A stretch of 64,000 nt of DNA from Algihabitans albus. Its GTDB lineage: Bacteria; Pseudomonadota; Alphaproteobacteria; Kiloniellales; DSM-21159. Under the pieces are notes generated by a model. It made no database searches, was not told where the DNA came from, and saw nothing but the letters and a program-made list of their open reading frames with translations. The stretch is from NCBI RefSeq assembly GCF_003572205.1, contig NZ_QXNY01000004.1, forward strand, positions 248,548 through 312,547. Reading direction: 5' to 3'. The position numbers were made by a program, and so were the translations under genes. This document shows, piece after piece, positions 26,863-35,408 of the stretch; position 1 is the first letter of the stretch, and the number at the start of each line of letters is the position of its first letter.

Positions 26863-29814
26863 TCAGCTCGCTACCGCGCGCTTCCTGCTCTTCGCCGGCT
26901 TCGCCAGGCTCTTGGCTCCGACGGCGGATTTCGGGCGCGCCCTCACCGTCTGCGCACCGGCCGGAGCGCAGACACCGTCCTCCAGTGCCTCCAGCAGTTT
27001 CTTTCGGATCGCGCGGAGTCGCTGAGGGCTCTCGATCTTAGAATTGAGCGCATCATGGACATAGAAACTGTCGACCGCCCGCTCGCCGTAGGTGGTGATC
27101 TGAGCCGAATCGATCATCAGCCCAAGGCGAGCTAGCGCCAAGGTCAGCCGATAGAGCAAACCAGGTCGATCGCGGCCGTTGACCTCGATCACCGTGTGAT
27201 GGCGGCTGGCCGCGTTGTCGATCAACACCCGTGGGGCAACAGTGAAGACTTCGAAACGCGACGGCAGGTTCGGCGCCTGCCGGCGGAGCTCGGTCAAAGG
27301 ACGGATCGAGCCGGATAGAGTCTGTTCGATCGCTGCATAGAGCTTGGCCAGCTTGCTCGGCTTGGCGAAGGCGCCGCCCTTGGCGGCGTCGCGGACCCAG
27401 AAGATGTCGAGCGCCATGCCATCCTTGTGGGTGAAGATGCGCGCCACCTCCACATTGGCGCCCGCCACCGCCAAGGCGCCGGCAATGCGGTTGAACAGGC
27501 CGGCATGATCGGCCGTGTAGATCGTCACCTCGGTCGCTTCCCGGTAAGGATCGACCCAGGTATCGACCGTCAGCAGCCGCCCTTCGACTTCGGCAGTGCG
27601 AATCAGCCGCGCGTGGCGCAACAGCGTCTCGACGTCGAGCGACAGCCAGTAAGCGTCGTAGCCGCGATCGAGGAAGCCTTCGATCCACTCGGGCTCGAAA
27701 GCTTCGGCGCACTCTTCGAGCGCCTGTCGCAGAGCCGCTTTCTTGCCTGCGATCCGCCGCTCGCGGCCCTCGGTCGAGAAACCGCCTGACAGCACTTCCT
27801 CGCTCCGCCAATAGAGTTCGCGCAGCAGCGAAGCCTTCCAGGCGTTCCAGACCCCGGGACCGACGGCGCGGATATCGGCCACAGTCAGCACGAGCAGCAG
27901 ATTCAAACGCTCGCGAGACTGCACCAATCCTGCGAAGTCCTGGATCGTCTTGGGATCGTCGATATCCCGCTTGAAGGCGGTATCGGACATGGCGAGATGA
28001 TGCAGCACGAGCCAGGCGACGGTCTCCGTCTCCTCCGACGAAAGACCGAGCCGGGGACAGAGACGGTGGGCGATCTTGGCCCCTTCCTCCGAATGATCGC
28101 CTGGCCGGCCCTTGGCGATATCGTGGAGCAGAACCGCCAGAAAGAGCACGCGGCGATTCAGCACCTTGTGGATGACGCTGCTGGCGATCGGGGCTTCTTC
28201 CTGAAGCTTGCCCTGCTCGATGGCGTGCAGGATGCCGATCGCGAAGAGCGTATGCTCATCCACAGTGTAGTGATGATACATGTTGAACTGCATCATGCTG
28301 ACGGCGCGCCCGAAGTCGGGCAGGAAACGGCCGAGCACGCCAGCCTCGTTCAACCGCCGCAGCGCCGTCTCAGGGTCCTTGTCGCCGGTCAGGATATCCA
28401 GGAAAACTTGGTTAGCCTTGGCGTTCTGCCTGAGCGACTTGTCGATCTGCTTCAGCGACTGGGTGGCCGAGCGAAGCGCATCGGGATGGATGTCCAGATC
28501 GTTGGCCTGCGCGACTTGGAAGAGACGCAGCAGATCGACCGGTTTCTCGGCAAAGTGCTCCGGCCCTTTGACCGTCAGACGATCTCCCTCCAGCTTGAAG
28601 CCGCCGATCTGACGGCGGCGGCGCAGCAGAGGCATCCGGAAGCGAGAGCGCCGGTTGTGCTCCGCTTCGATCTGGGCGCAGAAGATCCGGGTCAGGTCCC
28701 CGACGTCCTTGGCCACCAGGAAGTAGCGCTTCATGAAACGCTCGACGGCTTTCTTGCCAGCATGCTCGTTGTAGCCCATCAGGGGGGCGATCGCATGCTG
28801 CAGATCGAAGGTCAGGCGCTCCTCGCCGCGGCCGGTCTGATAATGCAGCCAACAGCGCAGGGTCCAGAGAAACTCGAGAGCCTTCTCGAAAGCTCTCGCC
28901 TCGGCTTTGGTGAAGACACCCTTGTCAATCAGCTTGTCCACCTCATCGACCTGATACAGAAATTTACCAAGCCAGAAGATGGTGTGGAGATCGCGCAGGC
29001 CGCCTTTCGACTCCTTGACGTTCGGCTCCAACGCGTAGCGCGAGCCTTGACCGTAGCGCTGGTGCCTGCGGCTGCGCTCCGCCAGCTTGGCTTCCGCGAA
29101 CCAAATGCCCTTGCCCGCCTGCACTTCGGCGGCGTAGCGCGACTTGAACTCCAGGAACAGCGCCTGGTCACCCCACAAGAAGCGAGACTCCAGCAGATTT
29201 GTCGCGATGGTCACGTCTTGCCGTGCCTGACGCAGGCAGTCGTCAACGCTTCTTGTCGCATGACCGACTTTGAAGCCGAGATCCCACAGGAAGTAGAGGA
29301 CGGATTCGATCACCTGCTCGCTGCGCGGCGTGGTCTTGTAGGGCAGCAGGAACAGCAGATCGATGTCGCTATAGGGCGCGAGCTCGCCACGGCCGTAGCC
29401 ACCGGCAGCCGCAACGGCGAGCCGTTCGGCCATCGAGGGATTGGCCAGCGGATAAAGGTCTTGCCCCACGTGATCGTAGATCAGGCGGACGATCTGATCG
29501 GCCTGCCAGGCCAGTAGGGCGGCGGTCGTGCGACCCGAAGCCCCGGCTTCGAAGCGGCGCTGGATCTCTTCCCGGCCCTCGGCAAGGGCACCCTTGAGAA
29601 GCTCCAGAATCTCGCTGCGCGCCCGCTCCGGCGTGGAGGCACGCATCAGGAGGCCGGCCATCTTGTCCTGCAGCTTGGACCGATCCAGAATCGCCCGCCG
29701 ATTGCCGGCACCTTGCGGCCGCGACGACCCGCGACGCCGCGTTCGCCCGACCATCGAAGATGTGTCGCCGTCGGGGCGAACTGCATCGCGCTTGAGGGTT
29801 ACCGCTGTATCCAT
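26863..29814 (-). CDS. glnD: [Protein-PII] uridylyltransferase / uridylyl-removing enzyme
   Basis: Bifunctional nitrogen sensor that uridylylates PII proteins when glutamine is low and removes UMP when it is high. 983 residues from ATG 29814 (the frame is open to 30084, but that part has no family content). Domains: nucleotidyltransferase with GGYGRGELAPYSDID (about 138-152), the GlnD PII-UTase helical region, HD domain with LLHDIAKGRPGDHSEEG, and two C-terminal ACT domains (IYTADHAGLFNRIAGALAVA and VNGRDRPGLLYRLTLALARL) that sense glutamine. The N-terminal 60 residues are basic and variable. No murJ or mutS partner lies next to it, as is sometimes seen; it is divergent from a lipoprotein gene. 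Confidence 0.96.
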   Translation of the reverse strand: MDTAVTLKRDAVRPDGDTSSMVGRTRRRGSSRPQGAGNRRAILDRSKLQDKMAGLLMRASTPERARSEILELLKGALAEGREEIQRRFEAGASGRTTAALLAWQADQIVRLIYDHVGQDLYPLANPSMAERLAVAAAGGYGRGELAPYSDIDLLFLLPYKTTPRSEQVIESVLYFLWDLGFKVGHATRSVDDCLRQARQDVTIATNLLESRFLWGDQALFLEFKSRYAAEVQAGKGIWFAEAKLAERSRRHQRYGQGSRYALEPNVKESKGGLRDLHTIFWLGKFLYQVDEVDKLIDKGVFTKAEARAFEKALEFLWTLRCWLHYQTGRGEERLTFDLQHAIAPLMGYNEHAGKKAVERFMKRYFLVAKDVGDLTRIFCAQIEAEHNRRSRFRMPLLRRRRQIGGFKLEGDRLTVKGPEHFAEKPVDLLRLFQVAQANDLDIHPDALRSATQSLKQIDKSLRQNAKANQVFLDILTGDKDPETALRRLNEAGVLGRFLPDFGRAVSMMQFNMYHHYTVDEHTLFAIGILHAIEQGKLQEEAPIASSVIHKVLNRRVLFLAVLLHDIAKGRPGDHSEEGAKIAHRLCPRLGLSSEETETVAWLVLHHLAMSDTAFKRDIDDPKTIQDFAGLVQSRERLNLLLVLTVADIRAVGPGVWNAWKASLLRELYWRSEEVLSGGFSTEGRERRIAGKKAALRQALEECAEAFEPEWIEGFLDRGYDAYWLSLDVETLLRHARLIRTAEVEGRLLTVDTWVDPYREATEVTIYTADHAGLFNRIAGALAVAGANVEVARIFTHKDGMALDIFWVRDAAKGGAFAKPSKLAKLYAAIEQTLSGSIRPLTELRRQAPNLPSRFEVFTVAPRVLIDNAASRHHTVIEVNGRDRPGLLYRLTLALARLGLMIDSAQITTYGERAVDSFYVHDALNSKIESPQRLRAIRKKLLEALEDGVCAPAGAQTVRARPKSAVGAKSLAKPAKSRKRAVAS

Positions 29815-29985
29815 GTGTCTGACCGTGGCCGTCCGCTCGCCGAGGTGCCTTGAAGAGAAGCTCGCTGTTCGATGTTGACGGATCAGGCCTTGCGACAAGG
29901 TGAAGACCCTGCAGCTGAGATTCCTAGGCCCTACATGGCAACCATGCGCGCAACCACAACAGCGATCTGTACTGGCTCCTGCAGA

Positions 29986-30576
29986 ATGCCGCGCTGGACC
30001 ACGATCACGCAACCGAGGCTTAACGGAGTCCAACCCCACCTGCGGTGCCTGTTGCTTTGTCTGATGCTTACCGCCTGCGCTCAAGACCGCACGGCGGAAC
30101 CACCCGGCCCACCTGCACCGCCCGGGCAGTCTGCCGAAACAGCCGACGCCGATCGTCCAGGCAATCCCCTGCTTTCCCTGACGTCTGCCGCCGGCAGCGC
30201 AGCCGATGGCCGCCCGGAAATCGAGCTACTGGTCACCGGACTACGGACCGACGAGCGTGCGGTCGAGCTGCGCCTGGATGGTCCGGAGAACCGAAGCGTC
30301 GTCGCCTCGTCCGACGCCATCCTCCACGGTAGCCGCCTGACCGGCAACACCGCGAGCCCGCGCGTGGGCCTGACCGGCGGCTCCAATGAGGGGATCGGTG
30401 TCACGCTCAGCCTGGATCTCTTCGGGCGCCGTTCACAACGACAGCCGGAACCGGCCGAAGCGCTTCGCGCCTGGGCCAAGCTCACCCTGCCCGAGGCCAC
30501 CGACCCGGTCGACTGGACCGCCAGCGCCATAATCGAAGACAGGTATGGCCGGCGGCAACGGCTTGTCGTCGACTAA
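29986..30576 (+). CDS. Putative lipoprotein of unknown function
   Basis: 196 residues if started at ATG 29986; upstream in-frame ATGs at 29935 and 29944 are alternatives. The hydrophobic stretch LRCLLLCLMLTAC ends in a lipobox (LTAC), so the mature protein would start at this Cys and be lipid-anchored. A Pro-rich linker (EPPGPPAPPGQ) follows, then a small beta-rich domain with no recognised family. It is divergent from glnD and convergent with dapB, 9 bases between the stops. Function unknown. Confidence 0.6.
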   Translation: MPRWTTITQPRLNGVQPHLRCLLLCLMLTACAQDRTAEPPGPPAPPGQSAETADADRPGNPLLSLTSAAGSAADGRPEIELLVTGLRTDERAVELRLDGPENRSVVASSDAILHGSRLTGNTASPRVGLTGGSNEGIGVTLSLDLFGRRSQRQPEPAEALRAWAKLTLPEATDPVDWTASAIIEDRYGRRQRLVVD

Positions 30577-30585
30577 CTCCTCGGG

Positions 30586-31392
30586 CTAGAGCCCCAAGAC
30601 GTCGCGCATGGAATAGAGCCCCGCCGGCTTGCCCCGGAGCCAAAGCGCGGCCTTGAGAGCACCCTGGACGAAGACCTGCCGGCTGGAGGCCCGGTGGCCG
30701 AGTTCGAGGCGTTCGCCCTCAGTCGCAAAAATCACCGTGTGGTCGCCCGCCACATCGCCGCCCCGCAAGGTCGCAAAACCGATGGTTCCGGCCCGGCGCG
30801 GCCCGGTGTGACCGTCGCGCACGCGCACACCGGAGTCGTCGAGATCGACATTGCGACCCGCCGCAGCCGCTTCGCCCAGCTCCAGCGCCGTGCCGGACGG
30901 CGCATCCACCTTATGGCGGTGGTGCATTTCCACGATCTCGATGTCGTAGGCCTCATCCAGCTTGGCCGCGGCCTGAGTCACCAGCTCGATCAACAGATTG
31001 ACACCGAGACTCATGTTGGCCGCACGCAGTACCGCAACCTCCTGCGCCGCGCGCTCGAGTTCGGCCAGCTGTTCTTCCAGCAGTCCAGTGGTGCCGACCA
31101 CAAGGGCGGTACGGTGCTCGGCCGCGAGGGCGGCATGTAGGGCGGTTGCCGTCGGCAGGGTGAAGTCGATCACCAGGTCGCTGGCGGCGAAAAGGGCGGC
31201 CGGGTCCTCGATCGCCGACAGGCCCAGGGCGTCGCGACCCGCAAGAACCCCCAAATCCTGACCAACAGCCGCACTGTCCGGCCGCTCGCTGCCGCCGGCC
31301 AGACGCGCACCCGGCGTGTCCAGGACGCCGGCCAGCAGTTGGCGGCCCATGCGTCCGCCGCAGCCCAGGATACCGATCCTCGCGTCACCCAT
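30586..31392 (-). CDS. dapB: 4-hydroxy-tetrahydrodipicolinate reductase
   Basis: Reduces 4-hydroxy-tetrahydrodipicolinate with NAD(P)H in lysine and diaminopimelate synthesis. 268 residues from ATG 31392; GGGGAG seven bases upstream decides this start over the ATG at 31410. The Rossmann loop is GILGCGGRMGRQL near the N-terminus, then VIDFTLPTAT and VVGTTGL. The catalytic His-His/Lys region is EMHHRHKVDAPSGTAL, the DapB signature. Monocistronic by layout, convergent with the lipoprotein gene and divergent from the DCC gene. Confidence 0.96.
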   Translation of the reverse strand: MGDARIGILGCGGRMGRQLLAGVLDTPGARLAGGSERPDSAAVGQDLGVLAGRDALGLSAIEDPAALFAASDLVIDFTLPTATALHAALAAEHRTALVVGTTGLLEEQLAELERAAQEVAVLRAANMSLGVNLLIELVTQAAAKLDEAYDIEIVEMHHRHKVDAPSGTALELGEAAAAGRNVDLDDSGVRVRDGHTGPRRAGTIGFATLRGGDVAGDHTVIFATEGERLELGHRASSRQVFVQGALKAALWLRGKPAGLYSMRDVLGL

Positions 31393-31456
31393 CTTGGTCT
31401 CCCCGTTCATCGCTTTGACAGCTTCCCTAGCGGCGGCGCAGCGCTATGTCGAGCGC

Positions 31457-31831
31457 ATGAACCGCAATCCTGCCCAACCTGCCGCGCTGACGGTCTACTA
31501 CGATGGCGCCTGTCCGCTCTGCCGACGGGAGGTCGCATTCTACCGCCGGCTGGACCGCCGCGGCCGAATTGCTTGGGACGACGTCAGTCAGCCGGACGCG
31601 GAGCCAGGTTGCGGCCTCAGCCGGGAGGCGGCTCTGCAGCGCTTCCACACGCGTGATGCCGCCGGACGGCTTGAGAGCGGCGCCGCAGCCTTCGTCGCCG
31701 TCTGGCGGCAGCTACCGGGCTTCAGCCGCTTGACCCCGCTGGCCGCTTGGCCGCCGGCACTGCGCTTGCTGGAGAAGGCCTACGGCGGCTTTCTGAAGGT
31801 TCGCCCCTGGCTCTCCCGTCTGCTGGCCTAG
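31457..31831 (+). CDS. DCC family thiol-disulfide oxidoreductase-like protein (DUF393)
   Basis: 124 residues from ATG 31457. The name-giving motif is YYDGACPLCRREV (D-x-x-CxxC), followed by FYRRLDRRGRIAWDDV and a helical C-terminus. DUF393/DCC proteins are predicted thiol oxidoreductases of the YuxK type. Separated by only 8 bases from the photolyase gene and on the same strand, so they are likely co-transcribed with photolyase and the DUF2256 gene. Confidence 0.88.
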   Translation: MNRNPAQPAALTVYYDGACPLCRREVAFYRRLDRRGRIAWDDVSQPDAEPGCGLSREAALQRFHTRDAAGRLESGAAAFVAVWRQLPGFSRLTPLAAWPPALRLLEKAYGGFLKVRPWLSRLLA

Positions 31832-31839
31832 GCGCCGTC

Positions 31840-33372
31840 ATGGGGCTGCAAGTCGTCTGGTTCAAACGAGACCTGCGTCTCGACGACCATGTGCCGCTGG
31901 CCGAAGCGGCTCAACAGACCTCGACTCTCGGCCCCGTTCTGCCTCTCTACGTCGCAGAGCCCGAGATTTGGGGTGGCGAGGATATGAGCGGACGCCACTG
32001 GGCCTTCGCCGGCGAATGCCTGGAGGAGCTGCGCGCAGCACTGGCAGGGATCGGCCAGCCTCTCGTGATTCGTCACGGCGAGATCGTTTCGGTTCTGGAA
32101 GATCTTCACCGGCGTTACGGCCTCACCAGGCTCTGGTCCCATCAGGAAACCGGCAATGCAGCCACCTATGCCCGTGACAAACGCGTTCTCGCCTGGACCC
32201 GGGCGCGTGGCATTCCCTGGCGAGAACTTCGGCAGCATGGGATCGTCCGGGGCCTTGCCTCGCGCGACGGCTGGGCGCGCAGATGGGATCGCTTCATGGC
32301 GGAACCGATCCCTCCGGCGCCGACGGCCCTGCAACCCCTCTCGGACATCGCGCCGGGGAGCTTGCCGACTGCCAGCGATCTCGGCCTGGCTCCCGATCCC
32401 TGTCCCGAACGCCAGCTGGGCGGGCGGCGGGCGGGGCTCGAGGTGCTCGAGAGTTTCTTGACGGAACGCGGCCGGACCTATCGGCGTGCGATGTCCAGTC
32501 CAGTGACCGGCTTCCACGCCTGCTCGCGCCTGTCTTCTCACTTTGCCTGGGGGTCCGTTTCCCTGCGCGAAGCAAGTCAGGCGGCGAAAAGGGAGCTTCG
32601 GAGGCAGCGCGAAGCCGACCGGACGGCGGAGGGCTGGTGCGGGTCTCTAAGCTCCTTCGTGGGTCGTCTGCACTGGCACTGCCATTTCATGCAGAAGCTC
32701 GAAGACGGCCCGGAAATCGAGTTCGACAATCTCCACCCTGCCTACGACGCCTTGGACAAGCCGCTCGACATGGCACGTTTCCAGGCCTGGTGCGGGGGGC
32801 GGACCGGGCTGCCCTTTGTCGACGCCTGCATGCGCGCGCTGCTGGCGACCGGTTGGATGAACTTCCGCATGCGCGCCATGCTGATGGCCGTCGCCAGCTA
32901 TCATCTATGGCTGCCCTGGCGCCCCACCGGTCTGCATCTCGCACGCCTCTTCACAGACTACGAAGCGGGCATCCATTGGCCGCAAACCCAGATGCAGTCG
33001 GGTACGACCGGCATCAACACGGTGCGAATCTACAATCCCGTGAAACAGGGATACGATCAGGATCCAGACGGTCGTTTCGTGAAACGCTGGGTGCCGGAAC
33101 TGGCAGCGGTTCCGCAATCCCATATCCACGAACCCTGGTCTTGGGATCGGGCCGGACAGCTCGACTACCCCGCACCCATCGTCGACCACAAGGCTGCGGC
33201 TCAAAGCGCACGGGCGGCGATCCGGGATCTCCGCAAGTCGGACGCCTTTCAACGAAACGCAGAAGCCATTCAGGCCAAGCACGGCAGCCGACGTTCGGGC
33301 CTGTCCCAGACAAACCGGCGCGGGCGGCGCTCGAGCGGGAGCGACGCACGCCAGCGAGAGATGAAGTTGTGA
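31840..33372 (+). CDS. Cryptochrome/DNA photolyase family protein
   Basis: Flavoprotein of the photolyase/cryptochrome superfamily, probably light-driven repair of UV pyrimidine dimers or a light sensor. 510 residues from ATG 31840. The N-terminal photolyase domain begins [16 protein letters not shown]. The FAD-binding domain contains [11 protein letters not shown], then [29 protein letters not shown], the alpha-helical FAD signature (W/NxRxR), and the [21 protein letters not shown] loop. Residues 470-510 are a basic tail. The class cannot be fixed: it resembles the bacterial cryptochrome-like group usually labelled deoxyribodipyrimidine photolyase. Its TGA overlaps the GTG of the DUF2256 gene. 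Confidence 0.9.
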   Translation: MGLQVVWFKRDLRLDDHVPLAEAAQQTSTLGPVLPLYVAEPEIWGGEDMSGRHWAFAGECLEELRAALAGIGQPLVIRHGEIVSVLEDLHRRYGLTRLWSHQETGNAATYARDKRVLAWTRARGIPWRELRQHGIVRGLASRDGWARRWDRFMAEPIPPAPTALQPLSDIAPGSLPTASDLGLAPDPCPERQLGGRRAGLEVLESFLTERGRTYRRAMSSPVTGFHACSRLSSHFAWGSVSLREASQAAKRELRRQREADRTAEGWCGSLSSFVGRLHWHCHFMQKLEDGPEIEFDNLHPAYDALDKPLDMARFQAWCGGRTGLPFVDACMRALLATGWMNFRMRAMLMAVASYHLWLPWRPTGLHLARLFTDYEAGIHWPQTQMQSGTTGINTVRIYNPVKQGYDQDPDGRFVKRWVPELAAVPQSHIHEPWSWDRAGQLDYPAPIVDHKAAAQSARAAIRDLRKSDAFQRNAEAIQAKHGSRRSGLSQTNRRGRRSSGSDARQREMKL

Positions 33373-33542
33373 GCGCTCTCACGCGCGGCGGCGGCAAACG
33401 GCAGGGCAAAGCCGAGCTACCGCACAAGATCTGCACGGCCTGCGGCCGGCCCTTTGCCTGGCGAAAGAAGTGGGAACGAGTCTGGGCGGATGTACGCTAC
33501 TGCTCCAAACGCTGTCGCCGCACGCGCCCCGCTACGCCCTAA
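33369..33542 (+). CDS. DUF2256 small zinc-ribbon-like protein
   Basis: 57 residues starting at GTG 33369, overlapping the photolyase stop (GTGA). It carries the DUF2256 core [20 protein letters not shown] with CxxC, then a second Cys pair in YCSKRCRR, so a four-Cys metal site is likely. DUF2256 proteins are uncharacterised and, as far as I recall, often sit next to photolyase/cryptochrome genes; here they are translationally coupled. The gene is easily missed because a longer meaningless frame in the same phase runs through the photolyase gene. Confidence 0.88.
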   Translation: MSALTRGGGKRQGKAELPHKICTACGRPFAWRKKWERVWADVRYCSKRCRRTRPATP

Positions 33543-33596
33543 TAGGGACTGGCGCAGGGTTGAAGACTGCATTGTCCGGCCTTAGGGGTAACGGCT

Positions 33597-34187
33597 ATGG
33601 AGACAGACATAGAGACGCCCAGTCCGGCAGAGCAACTGCCGCGACTGGAAACCGAGCGGCTGCAGCTGAAGCAGAGCGCCGCCGCCGACTTGGACGCCAT
33701 GATGGCGCTGGATTCGGACCCGGAGGTGATGCGCTTCATCCGCACGCCGATCACCGAGGATACGCAACAGGACCGTCTGGTGCAGCTCGTCGGCCGGGTC
33801 GATCGGGACTACGGCCCCGGGCTCGGCTTCTGGTCCGTCTTCCCCAAAACCAAGCCCGAGCGGTTTCTCGGCTTCGTTCTGCTGACGATTCTCGACGGCA
33901 ACAGCGAGGTGGAGATCGGCTGGCGCTTCGCTCGAACGACTTGGGGCAAGGGCTATGCGACAGAGGCGGCGCAGGCCGTGCTCGACTACGGCTTCCGGGA
34001 CTTGGCGCTCGATCCGATCGTCGCCGTCATCAGACCGGGCAATCGGCGCTCCTTGGCAGTTGCAGAGAAACTGGGGCTCAACCGCGACGGCACGCGGAAA
34101 GCCTATGGTAAGGATCTTCCCTTCTACCGCTTGAACCGCAGCGAATGGCTGGCCGCGCGGGAGCGACCGGCCCAGAGCGGATTGTGA
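33597..34187 (+). CDS. RimJ/RimL-type GNAT acetyltransferase
   Basis: 196 residues. Begins with the typical RimJ/L line LETERLQLKQSAAADLDAM, with acetyl-CoA loop TTWGKGYATEAAQAVLDYGF and the closing VIRPGNRRSLAVAEKLGL. The family modifies N-terminal residues of ribosomal proteins or small molecules; the specific target is unknown. 39 bases before the TIGR02466 protein gene on the same strand. Confidence 0.88.
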   Translation: METDIETPSPAEQLPRLETERLQLKQSAAADLDAMMALDSDPEVMRFIRTPITEDTQQDRLVQLVGRVDRDYGPGLGFWSVFPKTKPERFLGFVLLTILDGNSEVEIGWRFARTTWGKGYATEAAQAVLDYGFRDLALDPIVAVIRPGNRRSLAVAEKLGLNRDGTRKAYGKDLPFYRLNRSEWLAARERPAQSGL

Positions 34188-34225
34188 TCTAGACCGAGAG
34201 AGTTGGAGCGGATTTACACGACGCC

Positions 34226-34870
34226 ATGAAGCGCCAGCCCGACGCTCAAGGTTTTCTCGACCTCTGGCCGACGACCTTCCTGAGGCGCCCTTTGCCCGGG
34301 GCGCGGGAGGCGAACGGGGTTCTGTCTCAGGTCATCCTGGATCTGGACGCCAAGGCGGCCGACCTGACCACCGACTATCTCGGCGGCAACTTCCTGGAGT
34401 CCGAACATCCCGCCGTCGCCTGGCTGCGCGACTGCATCAACAAGACGGCCGTCGACTACCTACGCCGCGGTGGGCTGGACTACGAAGTGCGGTGGTCGCT
34501 GCAGGGCTGGGCGAACGTCAACCGCTTCGGCGACTACCACGATCTGCACAACCATCCCCATGCCTACCTCTCCGGCACCTACTATGTCGCCGTACCCAAC
34601 GAAATCGAGGACCTGCCGGGCCGACGGGACCGGCGGCCCGGCGCGATCTCTTTTTACGACCCGCGGGCACAGGCCAACATGACGGCCATCAAAGGCGATC
34701 CGCAGATCGAGGCCGAGTACACCCTGCTGCCGGAGCCTGGAATGATTCTGCTGTGGCCGGCCTTCCTGCACCACTTCGTGCATCCGAACCTCAGCCGCCA
34801 ACCGCGAATCTCCGTTTCCTTCAATCTCGTTCTGAAGCGCCCCGACGCCTATCTTCCGGAGCAAGGTTGA
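34226..34870 (+). CDS. TIGR02466 family putative 2-oxoglutarate/Fe(II) oxygenase
   Basis: 214 residues. The TIGR02466 family (putative 2OG-Fe(II) dioxygenase fold) is recognised by the central motif DLHNHPHAYLSGTYYVAVP and the C-terminal LLWPAFLHHFVHPNL plus RISVSFNLVL. These are the expected positions of the iron-binding His residues and the 2OG-binding Arg (PRISVSFN). Substrates are unknown; members often sit near TPR or sulfotransferase proteins, which is not the case here. Convergent with the cyclic-nucleotide-binding gene. Confidence 0.85.
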   Translation: MKRQPDAQGFLDLWPTTFLRRPLPGAREANGVLSQVILDLDAKAADLTTDYLGGNFLESEHPAVAWLRDCINKTAVDYLRRGGLDYEVRWSLQGWANVNRFGDYHDLHNHPHAYLSGTYYVAVPNEIEDLPGRRDRRPGAISFYDPRAQANMTAIKGDPQIEAEYTLLPEPGMILLWPAFLHHFVHPNLSRQPRISVSFNLVLKRPDAYLPEQG

Positions 34871-34883
34871 GGAGCCAGGGCGA

Positions 34884-35351
34884 TCAACCGCGTTCGGCCC
34901 GGCGCAAGCGGTCTTCCACCTCACCCAACTTGTCAGTGGTCTCTTCCAGGCGCCGCGCCAGCACGCGCATGATTTCGACGCCCATTTCCGGAAAATCGGC
35001 GAGCAGGCGATAGAAGAGATCGGTGGTGATCTTGAGCGCCGTCAGCTCGTCGGTGGCAACCACCGAGGCAGTGCGCGGCACATCGATCAGGATCGCGATC
35101 TCGCCGATGATGGCGTTGCGGCCGACCTCCGCGACCTTGACCGGGCCGTCGACCGTGTCCTTCAGGATATCGGCCTTGCCATCGACGATAATATAGGCGG
35201 CGTCGCCCGGATCGCCCTCCCGGCAAAGCGCTTGATCGGGCTTGAAAGTCATACGCTCGCTGGCAAAGGCCATGAGCTTAAGGCGTGCCGGTTCGAGGTT
35301 GGCGAACAATGGGATCCGCCGCAATACTTCGACTTCCTGCTCCAAACCCAT
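34884..35351 (-). CDS. Cyclic nucleotide-binding domain protein
   Basis: 155 residues, a single cNMP-binding domain (about 12-125) followed by a short helical, charged tail (LARRLEETTDKLGEVEDRLRRAERG). Features are LFANLEPARLKLMAF, the phosphate-binding cassette region GEIAILIDVPRTASVVA (Glu and the PRTA-type Arg/Thr), and the hydrophobic IPLFANL start. No DNA-binding domain, so it is a stand-alone sensor or adaptor rather than a CRP transcription factor. It lies 57 bases downstream of the ABC transporter gene on the same strand, suggesting control of that protein by cAMP or cGMP, which is inference. Confidence 0.9.
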   Translation of the reverse strand: MGLEQEVEVLRRIPLFANLEPARLKLMAFASERMTFKPDQALCREGDPGDAAYIIVDGKADILKDTVDGPVKVAEVGRNAIIGEIAILIDVPRTASVVATDELTALKITTDLFYRLLADFPEMGVEIMRVLARRLEETTDKLGEVEDRLRRAERG

Positions 35352-35408
35352 CGCCCTCGCCCTCCGCCTTGCGGTCCCTTACGTCAGGTCCGCCCCGTTC
35401 GTTTCCGG

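Noticed and set aside
27997-29517. Open frame of about 500 codons opposite glnD
   Set aside because: Antisense shadow: glnD has intact nucleotidyltransferase, HD and ACT motifs on the minus strand.
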